Assembly: GCA_946566685.1 (NCBI GenBank)
Contig: CAMNXA010000010.1
Location: forward strand, 1-64,000
DNA from: an uncultured Lachnospiraceae bacterium
GTDB taxonomy: Bacteria > Bacillota > Clostridia > Lachnospirales > Lachnospiraceae
DNA: 64,000 bases
Reading direction: 5' to 3'
The notes beneath the pieces were generated by a model. That model saw nothing but the letters and a program-made list of their open reading frames with translations. It did not search any database and had not been told where the DNA came from. Within the stretch, counting starts at the first letter, position 1. The number at the start of each line of letters is the position of its first letter. Shown in pieces: positions 48,588 through 57,985 of the stretch. A program made the translations under genes and the position numbers.

Positions 48588-51456
48588 GGAACTCTTAGCA
48601 CATTTTAAAGAAAATTTCATAAATATGGTCACTTCCAGACTGATCGTGCTGGTCTTAGTGCTGTTTGGCATGGGCGGTTATCTGATTTATACGATTTTTC
48701 AGTTGCAGATCGTTAATGGTGAGGATTACTATAATAACTTTCAGTTAAAAATCACCAAAGACCGCACGCTGCCGGCTACCAGAGGCAATATCTTAGACCG
48801 GGATGGCAACCTGTTGGCCTATAATGAACTGGCATATTCCGTTACCATAGAGGACGTGTATGAGTCTGGCCGTAAAAAGAACGCCAGGCTCAATGATACG
48901 ATCTGCCGCCTGATCCATATGATAGAGGAAAACGGCGATAAGGTGATCAGCGATTTTCATATCGAAATCGGCAAGAACGGCAATTATGAATACAATGTGG
49001 AAGGCACACAGCTTCTTCGTTTTCTGGCGGATATCTATGGCTATGCGTCCATTGATGACCTGAAGGAAAAGGAAAAGACGGCAACTGCCGATGATGTGGT
49101 CAAATATCTGTGCAGTACATCCCGTTATGGGATCGGGGATTATACGGATGATGAGGATTCTTCCAGTTTTGTGGAGGGGCTTGGCTTTACCAGGGATGAG
49201 GTATTAAAGATCATTACCATCCGTTATGCCATGAGTGCCAACAGCTACCAGAAGTATATTGCGACTACGGTGGCAAATAATGTCTCTGAGAAGACGGTAG
49301 CGGTGGTGATGGAAAATGCAGATACTCTGGACGGGGTTTCTGTTGCGGAAGGAACTATCCGCAAATACAATGACAGTATTTATTTTGCCCAGGTTATTGG
49401 TTATACAGGGCGGGTAGATCAGGAAGGATTGTTGCAACTACAGGAGCAGGATGAGACCTATGATATCAACGATACCGTAGGCAAATCCGGTATCGAGGCC
49501 TCCATGGAGATGGAACTGCAAGGCAGGAAGGGATCCGAGATTGTCTATGTGGACAACCTGGGTAAGGTGATCGAGACCAGTGACAGGATTGAGCCAATGG
49601 CAGGTAATGATGTCACGCTGACACTGGACACGGAACTGCAAAAAGCCTGTTATCATATTTTGGAATCGAAGCTTGCCGGTATCCTGCTTAACAAGATAGA
49701 GAATATCAAAGAGTATACGCCCCCGGAAGGCGGGAGCGGAGGCAATATACCGATTCCCATATACGATGTATATTTTGCCTGCATCAACAATAATGTGATC
49801 GACACCGCACATTTTGCCTCTGAACATGCCGGAGAGACAGAGCAGGCGGTGCGGCAGGCATATCTGGACAAAAAGTCCCGGGTGTTTGCGACTCTCAGGG
49901 AGGAACTGGAAGAGGTATGTACACCGTATGTGGATCTCACCACAGAATATCAGGTTTACGAAAGCTATATCGCAGCCTTGCTCTATGACAATGATATCAT
50001 TATGGAATCAGTGGTGGACAAAAATGATCCCACATACATTGCCTGGACAAAAGATGAAGTCATCAGTTTGAATGAGTACTTAAATTATGCCATAGCCCAG
50101 AACTGGATCAATGTGTCAAGACTGGAGATCGGTTCCCAGTATTCGGATTCCGTGGAGATTTATAATAAGATTCTTGAATATATTTTTGAAAAGATAGACA
50201 CGGATATCGATTTTGACAAAAAAATCTACCGCTATATGATCAATGCGGATGAACTGACAGGCCGGCAGATCTGTATGCTTCTGCTGGAGCAGAATATTGT
50301 AGAACCTTCCGAGGAAGAGGTTGCCCAATTTACGGCAGGAAGCATGACGCCTTATGTTTTTATCCGTAACCGCATCGAAAATCTGGATATCACACCGTCA
50401 CAGCTTGCCTTGGATCCTTATTCCGGTTCTATTGTTGTTACTGATGTAAATTCAGGAGATGTACTGGCGCTTGCCACCTATCCGAGTTATGATAATAATA
50501 AGATGGCAAATGGGGTTGACGCGGCATATTTTGCGAGTTTAAGAAATGATCTGTCCTATCCGCTCATCAATTATGCTACCCAGCAGCGGACGGCGCCCGG
50601 ATCCACCTTTAAACCTGTCTCTGCCACGGCCGGACTTTTGGAGGGTGTTATTACGCCTTCGGATACGATTACCTGTACCGGCGAGTTTGATAAAGTTTCA
50701 CCATCTCCCAGATGTCATATCTATCCGGGCGCACATGGTTCTTTGAATGTGACAGGCGGGATTCAGCGTTCCTGTAACTGGTTCTTTTATGAGGTGGGAT
50801 ATCGTCTGGGAACTGTGGGCGATACTTACAATGATAATGTAGGACTGAACAGACTTGCAAAGTATGCGGATCTGTATGGACTATCAGATCTTTCCGGGGT
50901 CGAGATCGAAGAATATGCACCGGAGGTTTCCAATCTTGACGCCGTCCGTTCAGCGATCGGCCATGGAACCAATAACTACACCACAGCCGGGCTCGCGCGA
51001 TATGTTACAACTATCGCCAATAGTGGAACATGTTATAATTTAACATTAGTAGACAAGATAGAGAATCATAACAGCGGGGCAGTTGCAGTGCATGAAGCCG
51101 AGATCAGGAACCAGATTGATATGGATCCGGCTTATTGGAATGCTATTCATACCGGTATGCGCCGGGTGGTGGAAGGAAAGAGATATTTTGCGGATCTTGA
51201 TGTGAATGTGGCAGGCAAGACAGGTACGGCACAGGAGAACAGAAACCGTCCGAACCATGCGTTGTTCATCAGTTATGCACCTTACGAGGAGCCTGAGATA
51301 GCCGTGGCGGTTCGTGTGGCCAATGGTTATTCTTCTGATTATGCTGCACAGATTGCCAAAGATGTGTATGAGTATTATTATGGACTTAAAGAGGAAAGTG
51401 AGATCATTACCGGTACAGCCGGTACGCTGGTCGGCGGTGAAATAGGCGCAGACTGA
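48568..51456 (+). CDS. Penicillin-binding protein 2 (elongation transpeptidase) with long insertion
   Basis: The 962-residue class B PBP has a membrane anchor (about 22-42), a dimerisation region (TRGNILDRDGNLLAYN), and the transpeptidase domain with PGSTFKP (Ser near 678), SCNWF and AGKTGTAQ (Lys near 882). It is longer than typical PBP2 by about 240 residues inserted around 370-610, between the TLDTELQKACY segment and DPYSGSIVVTDVNSGDVLALA. The insert has a Pro/Gly start and is otherwise helical and acidic. It works with RodA in rod elongation. GTG 48568 overlaps mreD; TTG 48580 is an alternative. Confidence 0.88.
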   Translation: MEKSLFEELLAHFKENFINMVTSRLIVLVLVLFGMGGYLIYTIFQLQIVNGEDYYNNFQLKITKDRTLPATRGNILDRDGNLLAYNELAYSVTIEDVYESGRKKNARLNDTICRLIHMIEENGDKVISDFHIEIGKNGNYEYNVEGTQLLRFLADIYGYASIDDLKEKEKTATADDVVKYLCSTSRYGIGDYTDDEDSSSFVEGLGFTRDEVLKIITIRYAMSANSYQKYIATTVANNVSEKTVAVVMENADTLDGVSVAEGTIRKYNDSIYFAQVIGYTGRVDQEGLLQLQEQDETYDINDTVGKSGIEASMEMELQGRKGSEIVYVDNLGKVIETSDRIEPMAGNDVTLTLDTELQKACYHILESKLAGILLNKIENIKEYTPPEGGSGGNIPIPIYDVYFACINNNVIDTAHFASEHAGETEQAVRQAYLDKKSRVFATLREELEEVCTPYVDLTTEYQVYESYIAALLYDNDIIMESVVDKNDPTYIAWTKDEVISLNEYLNYAIAQNWINVSRLEIGSQYSDSVEIYNKILEYIFEKIDTDIDFDKKIYRYMINADELTGRQICMLLLEQNIVEPSEEEVAQFTAGSMTPYVFIRNRIENLDITPSQLALDPYSGSIVVTDVNSGDVLALATYPSYDNNKMANGVDAAYFASLRNDLSYPLINYATQQRTAPGSTFKPVSATAGLLEGVITPSDTITCTGEFDKVSPSPRCHIYPGAHGSLNVTGGIQRSCNWFFYEVGYRLGTVGDTYNDNVGLNRLAKYADLYGLSDLSGVEIEEYAPEVSNLDAVRSAIGHGTNNYTTAGLARYVTTIANSGTCYNLTLVDKIENHNSGAVAVHEAEIRNQIDMDPAYWNAIHTGMRRVVEGKRYFADLDVNVAGKTGTAQENRNRPNHALFISYAPYEEPEIAVAVRVANGYSSDYAAQIAKDVYEYYYGLKEESEIITGTAGTLVGGEIGAD

Positions 51457-51474
51457 TTGATTGAGGTGTTGAGT

Positions 51475-52155
51475 ATGAAAAATCCCGTTATCATCAAAAG
51501 TTTTCCAAACGGCCTTTCCATCTATCTGGATGGAGAGATGCCATTTGCCCAGCTGCTTGAGGAAGTGGCTTTAAAATTTAAGGAATCTGCGAACTTCTTT
51601 AAAGATGCAAGTATGGTAGTTTCCTTCGAAGGACGCAGTCTGACAGATCAGGAAGAACGGCAGATTGTCAACATTATCACAGCCAATTCGGCCTTGAATA
51701 TTCTCTGCATTATGGGAAAGAATGAGGAGACGAACAAAAATTATGTAAAAGCATTGCAAAAGCTCTCCTTCCATCAGGAAGTGATGGAGAATGCCGGGCA
51801 GTTCTATAAGGGGACACTTAAGGACGGACAGATGCTTGAGACGGACAACAGCATTATCGTACTGGGGGATGTATACCCGGGCGCCTGTATTGTATCCAGC
51901 AAGGATGTGGTCATTTTAGGCGGCCTTTATGGACAGGCTTATGCCGGCGGCAACGGAGAGGACGGGCATTTTGTCGTGGCGCTTGAAATGTCGCCGGAAA
52001 AACTCAAAATCGGCGACTTCAAATACAAGACATCAGAGAAACAGAGCAAATGGTCGATCAAACCAAAGGTTCAGCCAAAGATTGCTTATGTGAAAGACGC
52101 AAGAGTCATAATAGAGCCAATTACCAAAGAATTACTAAACGACCTGCCGTTTTAA
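51475..52155 (+). CDS. minC: Septum site-determining protein MinC
   Basis: The 226-residue product has an N-terminal FtsZ-inhibiting domain (IIKSFPNGLSIYLDGEMPF...) and the C-terminal beta-helix (QMLETDNSIIVLGDVYPGA, VVILGGLYGQAYAGG), which binds MinD. ATG 51475 is chosen with GAGGTG upstream, 19 bases after the PBP stop; TTG 51457 is possible. MinC with MinDE keeps the septum at mid-cell. Confidence 0.9.
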   Translation: MKNPVIIKSFPNGLSIYLDGEMPFAQLLEEVALKFKESANFFKDASMVVSFEGRSLTDQEERQIVNIITANSALNILCIMGKNEETNKNYVKALQKLSFHQEVMENAGQFYKGTLKDGQMLETDNSIIVLGDVYPGACIVSSKDVVILGGLYGQAYAGGNGEDGHFVVALEMSPEKLKIGDFKYKTSEKQSKWSIKPKVQPKIAYVKDARVIIEPITKELLNDLPF

Positions 52156-52170
52156 CAAAAAGGGGCGGTG

Positions 52171-52222
52171 GAGAAAATTCCTTCGGGATTATCTCCGAGA
52201 AAATTTCTGCGGAATTATCTCC
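52171..52222. repeat. Tandem 26-bp hairpin repeat between minC and minD
   Basis: Two direct copies, 52171-52196 and 52197-52222, both of the form GAGAAAATT...GG.ATTATCTCC. Each can fold on itself (GAGA/TCTC with inner AATTCC/GG-ATT pairing). Confidence 0.65.
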
Positions 52223-52262
52223 TGTTTAGTGGACGATAACAATTCATCAACGGAGGTTTGCT

Positions 52263-53054
52263 ATGAGTGAAGTGATTGTCGTCACATCAGGGAAAGGCGG
52301 AGTAGGCAAGACCACTACTTCAGCAAACGTTGGCACAGGTCTGGCAGCTATGGGTAAAAAGGTGATTCTGATCGATACGGATATCGGGCTTCGTAACCTG
52401 GATGTGGTGATGGGGCTTGAGAACAGGATTGTCTATAATCTGGTGGATGTGGTGGAAGGAAACTGCCGCATCAAGCAGGCCATCATACGGGACAAGCGTT
52501 ATCCCACACTGTTTCTGCTTCCTTCGGCACAGACCAGGGACAAGACGTCTGTGAATCCCTCGCAGATGGTCAGAATGATCAGTCATCTAAAAGACCAGTT
52601 CGACTATATCATCCTGGACTGCCCGGCAGGCATTGAGCAGGGATTCCAGAATGCGATTGCAGGAGCGGACAGGGCGCTTGTGGTGACGACCCCGGAGGTT
52701 TCTGCGATCCGGGACGCGGACAGGATTATCGGCCTTTTGGAGGCCAATGAGATACATAAGATGGATTTGATCATTAACCGTATCCGTCATGATATGGTCA
52801 AACGAGGGGACATGATGTCCTCGGAGGATGTGGTGGATATTCTCTCCCTGCCGTTAATCGGTCTGGTACCCGATGATGAGAATGTGGTCATAGCCACAAA
52901 TCAGGGTGAGCCATTAGTCGGCAGTAACACATTGGCGGGTAAAGCCTATCAAAATATCTGTTACAGAGTGCTTGGCAAAGAAGTTCCTTTTATGGATCTG
53001 GAGAAAGGGATTTCATTCTGGGCCAAGGTATCAGGTATTTTCCATAAAAGTTAG
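52263..53054 (+). CDS. minD: Septum site-determining protein MinD
   Basis: The 263-residue ParA/MinD ATPase has the deviant Walker A SGKGGVGKTT (about 9-18), VILIDTDIGLRNLD, and YIILDCPAGIE. The C-terminal helix ISFWAKVSGIFHKS is a membrane-targeting amphipathic tail. It recruits MinC and is released by MinE. CGGAGG precedes the ATG. Confidence 0.95.
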   Translation: MSEVIVVTSGKGGVGKTTTSANVGTGLAAMGKKVILIDTDIGLRNLDVVMGLENRIVYNLVDVVEGNCRIKQAIIRDKRYPTLFLLPSAQTRDKTSVNPSQMVRMISHLKDQFDYIILDCPAGIEQGFQNAIAGADRALVVTTPEVSAIRDADRIIGLLEANEIHKMDLIINRIRHDMVKRGDMMSSEDVVDILSLPLIGLVPDDENVVIATNQGEPLVGSNTLAGKAYQNICYRVLGKEVPFMDLEKGISFWAKVSGIFHKS

Positions 53055-53065
53055 GGGGGATCGGT

Positions 53066-53329
53066 GTGTTTAAAAATCTGTTAAAGCGGAAAAGCTCAAG
53101 AGAAATAGCCAAAGACAGGCTGAAGATACTGCTTATTTCCGACAGAGTCAACTGCTCTCAGGAGATGATGGAAATGATAAAGAATGATATTGCGAAAGTG
53201 ATATCCAAATATATGAAGATTGATACCCAGAGCATGGAGATACAGATAACCAAGACAAGCGGTAAAGGCCATAGCCTCAAGAATCCGACCCTCTATGCCA
53301 ATATACCGATCCTGGATTTAAAACAATAA
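53066..53329 (+). CDS. minE: Cell division topological specificity factor MinE
   Basis: The 87-residue product starts at GTG 53066 (GGGGGGA upstream) with FKNLLKRKSSREIAKDRLKILLI, the anti-MinCD helix, followed by the topological domain with IDTQSMEIQI. A complete MinCDE oscillator is thus encoded, which is found in Clostridia though not in Bacillus. Confidence 0.92.
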   Translation: MFKNLLKRKSSREIAKDRLKILLISDRVNCSQEMMEMIKNDIAKVISKYMKIDTQSMEIQITKTSGKGHSLKNPTLYANIPILDLKQ

Positions 53330-53337
53330 CAAAAGTA

Positions 53338-53441
53338 AATTTGCTTCGCAAATTAACTTTGCGAGGACCGCTCCGCGGCCTCGGCATGACAAGGAATTTC
53401 CGGTCATCCAATTAACTTTCGAGGACCGTTTCGTGGCCTCG
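53338..53441. repeat. Three GC-rich hairpins between minE and rodA
   Basis: AATTTGC/GCAAATT (53338-53354), then CGAGGACCGC-TCC-GCGGCCTCG-type hairpin (53362-53383), then a second diverged copy (53420-53441), each followed by a GGCA tract and preceded by ATTAACTTT. They resemble the elements around rpmB and mutL. Confidence 0.65.
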
Positions 53442-53469
53442 GCAGTACGAGAAAAGGAGAAGACGCAGC

Positions 53470-54573
53470 ATGTTAAGGCACTATCACATCAGGGACTATG
53501 ATTTTAAACTGATTATCTTCGTAGTGGCGCTTACGGTTATAGGTGTTCTTGCGATTGGCAGTGCACAGGAGTCTTTGCAGTCAAGACAGACTGCGGGAGC
53601 TGTGTTTGGTTTTTTCCTGATGTTGGTTATTTCCCTGTTTGATTATTCCATTATTCTGCGGTTTTATTGGATCATGTATGCGGTTAATATTCTGTTATTG
53701 TGGCTGGTGCAGGCCATTGGTGTGGAAGCGGGCGGCGCCCAGAGATGGCTGAATCTTTTCGGGATTCAGTTTCAACCTTCGGAAACTGCCAAGATATTAT
53801 TGATTTTATTCTTTGCACAGTTTATCATGAAACATAAGGATGAGATGAATTCATTACGGATTGTGGGCGCCTGTGTGCTTTTATTCCTGCCGTCCATTTA
53901 TCTGATCTACAAACAGCCGGATATGTCTACTAGTATCATGGTGGTATTGACGTTCTGTGTGCTGCTGTTTGTGGGAGGTATTGGCTGGAAATATATTATT
54001 CTGGCGTTGTCTGTGGCGGTTCCGGCCTTTATCATCCTGCTTACGCTGATTTTGCAGCCGGATCAGGAAATCATAGAGGAGTTTCAGCAAAGACGTATTC
54101 TTGCCTGGCTGTATCCGGAAGAATATGCCACAACAGAGGCTTACCAGCAGACCAATTCTGTTACGGCAATCGGGTCCGGTATGCTTTACGGCAAGGGGTA
54201 CAATACCAATGAGATTACCTCGGTGAAGAACGGAAATTTTATTTCCGAGCCGGAAACAGACTTTATTTACGCGGTCATAGGGGAAGAGTTTGGATTTGTG
54301 GGCGGCTGTGCTGTAATTGTGTTATTGATTTTAATCTCGTTTGAATGTATTATGGTAGCTAGGAGAGCAAAAGATTTAGCCGGTACGATTATTGCCGCCG
54401 GGGTAGCGGCATTGATCGGCTTTCAGGGGATGTTAAATATCGCTGTGGCCACTGGTGCAAGTCCCAACACGGGTATTCCGCTTCCGTTTGTCAGTTATGG
54501 GCTGACTTCGCTTGTGAGTCTGTATATCGGAGTGGGATTTGTAATGAATGTACGGCTTCAATGCAAAAAATGA
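53470..54573 (+). CDS. rodA: Rod shape-determining SEDS protein RodA
   Basis: The 367-residue product has about ten membrane helices and SEDS hallmarks: GAQRWLNLFGIQFQPSETAKI, QPDMSTSIMV, EPETDFIYAVIGEEFGFVGG and NTGIPLPFVSYGLTSL. It is the glycan polymerase of the elongation machinery, partner of the PBP2 encoded at 48568. GAAAAGGAGAA precedes the ATG. Confidence 0.92.
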   Translation: MLRHYHIRDYDFKLIIFVVALTVIGVLAIGSAQESLQSRQTAGAVFGFFLMLVISLFDYSIILRFYWIMYAVNILLLWLVQAIGVEAGGAQRWLNLFGIQFQPSETAKILLILFFAQFIMKHKDEMNSLRIVGACVLLFLPSIYLIYKQPDMSTSIMVVLTFCVLLFVGGIGWKYIILALSVAVPAFIILLTLILQPDQEIIEEFQQRRILAWLYPEEYATTEAYQQTNSVTAIGSGMLYGKGYNTNEITSVKNGNFISEPETDFIYAVIGEEFGFVGGCAVIVLLILISFECIMVARRAKDLAGTIIAAGVAALIGFQGMLNIAVATGASPNTGIPLPFVSYGLTSLVSLYIGVGFVMNVRLQCKK

Positions 54574-54586
54574 CAGGGGTGTTTCT

Positions 54587-54982
54587 ATGAATATCGCATT
54601 AATCGCACATGATGCAAAGAAAAAACTGATGCAGAATTTCTGTATCGCTTATCGAGGGATTCTGAGCAAGAATGAACTCTATGCGACCGGAACCACAGGC
54701 CGGTTGATTGAGGAAGTGACAAACTTAACGATCCATAAATATCTGGCGGGTCATCTGGGAGGCGCGCAGCAGATTGGCGCCCAGATTGAGCATAATCAGA
54801 TCGATCTGGTGATTTTTCTGCGTGATCCGCTGTATCCGAAATCCCATGAACCGGATGTCAATAATGTAGTGATGTTGTGTGACAGGCACAACATTCCTTT
54901 GGCAACGAATCTGGCATCGGCGGAACTGTTGATCAAATCACTCGACAGAGGAGACCTTGAGTGGCGTGAAATGTACAAATAG
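54587..54982 (+). CDS. mgsA: Methylglyoxal synthase
   Basis: The 131-residue product has IALIAHDAKKK, YATGTTGRLI, GHLGGAQQIGA and FLRDPLYPKSHEPDV, the active-site blocks of MgsA (catalytic Asp/His), which converts dihydroxyacetone phosphate to methylglyoxal as an overflow of glycolysis. ATG 54587 follows AGGGGTG; an earlier in-frame ATG overlaps rodA and is not conserved. The gene is cotranscribed with the shape genes. Confidence 0.92.
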   Translation: MNIALIAHDAKKKLMQNFCIAYRGILSKNELYATGTTGRLIEEVTNLTIHKYLAGHLGGAQQIGAQIEHNQIDLVIFLRDPLYPKSHEPDVNNVVMLCDRHNIPLATNLASAELLIKSLDRGDLEWREMYK

Positions 54983-55952
54983 GAAGAACAAACTGAAGAT
55001 AAGCGCTGTGCTTGCGGCAGTCATGATCTGTATGACAGGATGTGGCAGTACGAAGTATGATATGCCCTATTCGGCTCAGAGCAGTGTCAGCAGTTATCAG
55101 CTTTTAAACGTGGCCAATCAGGAGACGATAGAGCCTTTTGCGGCCAATTTGTGCGTGGCAGCCAAGGATATCCCGGCATCCGGGATTAATCTGTCAGAGG
55201 TGGGAGCAGCAGCACTTTTTGATTCCAAGAATCTGGAAACCCTCTATGCCAAAAATGTGAATAATCAGATGAACCCGGCCAGTCTGACCAAAGTGATGAC
55301 GGCTCTGGTGGCGCTGAAATACGGTAAACCAGATGATGTATATGTGGCCTCGGAAAATGTGAAGATTACGGAATCGGGTGCGGTGTTATGCGGCCTGAAG
55401 CCGGGGGATAAAATGACACTGGATCAGGCGCTCCATATCCTGCTTATGTATTCGGCCAACGATGTTGCTGTTTTGATCGCAGAGGGAGTTACAGGCGGAT
55501 CCGTGGAAGACTTTGTGGCCTTGATGAATCAGGAAGCGCAGAAAATCGGTGCCACCAACTGTCAGTTCATGAATCCCAACGGATTGACGCAGGAGGGGCA
55601 TTATGTCACGGCCTATGATCTGTATCTGATCTTTCAGGAAGCATTGAAATATGAGCTGTTTAATGAGATTATACAGACCAGTTCTTATACAACGGTGTAC
55701 ATGGATGGCAATGGGGCGGACAAGTCTATAGAGATAGAGAATTCCAATCTGTACCTCAGGGGCGTCTACGATATGCCGCCAAATGTGACTGTGGTGGGTG
55801 GTAAGACAGGCACCACCAATGCGGCGGGACATTGCCTGATTCTGCTTGCCAGAAGCAGCAGCGGCACGCCTTATATATCTGTTATTCTAAAGGATGATTC
55901 CAGGGAAAAGCTGTATGCGGATATGAGTGATCTTCTGGGAATCGCCAAATAA
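54957..55952 (+). CDS. D-alanyl-D-alanine carboxypeptidase lipoprotein (PBP5 family)
   Basis: The 331-residue product has a lipoprotein signal (ISAVLAAVMICMTGC, Cys near 29) and serine peptidase S11 motifs SLTK, SAN in YSAND, and KTG in GGKTGTTN. It trims pentapeptide side chains in the wall. The start is TTG 54957 overlapping mgsA, or GTG 54966; GAGGAG lies upstream. Being a lipoprotein rather than having a C-terminal anchor is noteworthy but not rare in this group. Confidence 0.88.
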   Translation: MSGVKCTNRKNKLKISAVLAAVMICMTGCGSTKYDMPYSAQSSVSSYQLLNVANQETIEPFAANLCVAAKDIPASGINLSEVGAAALFDSKNLETLYAKNVNNQMNPASLTKVMTALVALKYGKPDDVYVASENVKITESGAVLCGLKPGDKMTLDQALHILLMYSANDVAVLIAEGVTGGSVEDFVALMNQEAQKIGATNCQFMNPNGLTQEGHYVTAYDLYLIFQEALKYELFNEIIQTSSYTTVYMDGNGADKSIEIENSNLYLRGVYDMPPNVTVVGGKTGTTNAAGHCLILLARSSSGTPYISVILKDDSREKLYADMSDLLGIAK

Positions 55953-55974
55953 AGTGTTGAATGAACTTTTCTAG

Positions 55975-56003
55975 TTGTTTTTTTGGCAGGTTTCCCTTAT
56001 AAT
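55975..56003 (+). promoter_or_regulatory. SigA promoter for the P-loop gene
   Basis: TTGTTT (55975-55980), a 17-base spacer, TATAAT (55998-56003). Confidence 0.6.
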
Positions 56004-56065
56004 AATGGGTAGATGGAGTAAATCGTACAGACTATATAAATATCTTACTTTAGGAGGGTTTTACC

Positions 56066-56485
56066 ATGGTTCAATTCATTGTAGGCAATAAGGGAAAAGG
56101 AAAGACCAAGCATCTACTTGATAAAGTAAATACGGAGATAAAAGAAGCACAGGGTAATGTGGTATATTTAGATAAGAGCACCAAGCATATGTTTGAACTG
56201 AACAATAAGATCAGACTGATTGATGTGCCGGAGTATCTGGTTACAAACAGTGATGAGTTTATCGGGTTTATCTGTGGAATCATTTCACAGGATCATGATC
56301 TGCAACAGATGTATTTCGACAGCTTTTTGAAGATTGCCTGTCTGGAGGCGGAAAATCTTGACAGAGAGATTGCCAAGATTGAGAAAATCAGCGAAAAATT
56401 CCATGTAGATTTTGTGATAAGTATATCTTTGGATGAGAGTGAGCTGCCGGAAAGTGTTCGCTCTAAGATTATCGTTTCTTTATAG
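56066..56485 (+). CDS. Small P-loop ATP-binding protein of unknown function
   Basis: The 139-residue product opens with FIVGNKGKGKTKHLL, a Walker A motif (GNKGKGKT, residues 7-14). The later VDFVISISLDE could be the Walker B-like strand. Small size and absence of other domains make it a minimal P-loop protein; in Clostridia similar genes are annotated as hypothetical ATP-binding proteins. AGGAGGGTTTTACC supports the start. Its own promoter and a following hairpin indicate a single-gene unit. Confidence 0.7.
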   Translation: MVQFIVGNKGKGKTKHLLDKVNTEIKEAQGNVVYLDKSTKHMFELNNKIRLIDVPEYLVTNSDEFIGFICGIISQDHDLQQMYFDSFLKIACLEAENLDREIAKIEKISEKFHVDFVISISLDESELPESVRSKIIVSL

Positions 56486-56521
56486 GCAAATATACATATT
56501 CAAATGGAAATTCCATAAATG

Positions 56522-56548
56522 CCCCGTAGCTTGCTGCGGGGTATTATC
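56522..56548 (+). terminator. Likely terminator after the P-loop gene
   Basis: CCCCGTAGC (56522-56530) folds back on GCTGCGGGG (56533-56541), followed by TATTATC. The stem is strong, the U-tract weak. Confidence 0.5.
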
Positions 56549-56572
56549 ATGAGAGAAGGAGACTGACTGTAA

Positions 56573-57985
56573 GTGGCTGACGATCGCAACAAGATAGCTA
56601 AATATAGAAGGCCGATCAATTTAAACATCGGTATGGTGATCTTTGCCGTGATTTTTATCTATGTAGTGATCTGCGTTGTCATGTACTTTAGGACAGATCA
56701 TATCGTGGGATACAGCGTTATGGAAGGATCCCTTACTTCCAATAATATTTACAAAGGGATCGCCCTGCGGGAGGAAGAGGTTGTGACCAGCCAGGATGCG
56801 GGGTATATCAACTACTTCGCGAGAGAAGGAGAGCGAGTTGCGGCCAGAAACCTGGTCTATACGATTGATGAGACCGGCAGGCTTGCCGATTATATCAAGG
56901 CTGGCGAGAGTGGAGAAAATACTTTATCAGAATCAGATCTGGCTGAACTGAAGACGGAGATTACTTCGTTTACAAATCGTTTTGACTGTAGACAGTTTGG
57001 GGAAGTCTATAATTTCAAGCACAATGTAGAAGGAACCGTCATAAAGCTTGCCAATTATAATATTTTGGAAAATGCAGATGCCTTAAACGATGCTTCCGGC
57101 ACTGCTTTGATCAATTACCGCTATGCGGACAAAAGCGGCATCGCGGTGTTTGCCACGGACGGTTATGAGGATCTGACTTTGCAGGATATGAAGGCAGAGT
57201 ACTTTGATGAGGAGAAATATGAGAAAAAATATCTGGTGAACAATGATCTGGTAGCGGCTGGAGACCCGGTCTATAAACTTTGCAAGAGTGAGGACTGGTC
57301 CATTGTGATTCAGGCAGAGAGAGAACTTTTGGATGTTCTGGAGAAGAAACGGCAGGATGGTAAGGATGTATATGTGGAGGTGCGGTTTTTAAAGAATCAG
57401 TATACTGCCTGGGGCAAGGTGGATATCTTTACGAATGAAGTGGGAGACAACTTCGTTTCGCTCACCTTTACCAATTCCATGATCACGTTCTGTACAGATC
57501 GGTTTATCGATATTGAACTTCTCCTGGAGGATGAAAAAGGGCTTAAGATCCCCAATACTTCGATTGTGCAGAAAGAGTTCTTTATCGTGCCCAAATCTTA
57601 TGTGACAAAGGGTGGTAAGCGCGGTGAGTATGGCGTCCTGCTGGAGACCTATGACGATGAGGGTAATGCGATCACACAGTTTATAGAGACGCCGATCTAT
57701 CATGAGACTGAGACAGACTATTATCTGGATGATACCGTCCTGCGGGCAGGCAATTACATCATCAAGCCGGAATCAACGGAGAAGTTTGCCGTCAGCTATA
57801 CGGGCACTCTGACCGGTGTGTATAATATCAATAAAGGATATGCGGATTTTAAAGAGATCAGTATCCTGTATAACAATGACGAGTACTCAGTGGTGAAATC
57901 CAATACGATGTATGGCCTGAATGTGTACGATTATATTGTGCTGGATGCTTCCATGGTGGGGGATAATGAGTTTATATATGATTAA
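56573..57985 (+). CDS. HlyD-like membrane protein of the yggS-sepF cluster
   Basis: The 470-residue product has one membrane helix (about 18-39) and an extracytoplasmic part with a barrel-sandwich-like half (IALREEEVVTSQDAGYINYFAREGERVAARNLV, read in parts), annotated in Clostridia as HlyD-family adaptor. No transporter gene is adjacent; it sits ahead of yggS and sepF, a conserved place in Lachnospiraceae, so a role linked to division or envelope is more likely than efflux. The start is GTG 56573; AAGGAG lies 13 bases upstream. Confidence 0.75.
   Translation: MADDRNKIAKYRRPINLNIGMVIFAVIFIYVVICVVMYFRTDHIVGYSVMEGSLTSNNIYKGIALREEEVVTSQDAGYINYFAREGERVAARNLVYTIDETGRLADYIKAGESGENTLSESDLAELKTEITSFTNRFDCRQFGEVYNFKHNVEGTVIKLANYNILENADALNDASGTALINYRYADKSGIAVFATDGYEDLTLQDMKAEYFDEEKYEKKYLVNNDLVAAGDPVYKLCKSEDWSIVIQAERELLDVLEKKRQDGKDVYVEVRFLKNQYTAWGKVDIFTNEVGDNFVSLTFTNSMITFCTDRFIDIELLLEDEKGLKIPNTSIVQKEFFIVPKSYVTKGGKRGEYGVLLETYDDEGNAITQFIETPIYHETETDYYLDDTVLRAGNYIIKPESTEKFAVSYTGTLTGVYNINKGYADFKEISILYNNDEYSVVKSNTMYGLNVYDYIVLDASMVGDNEFIYD

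Noticed and set aside
53338-53441. Possible CRISPR-like repeats
   Set aside because: Only two or three diverged hairpin units with no regular unique spacers and no cas genes in the window.
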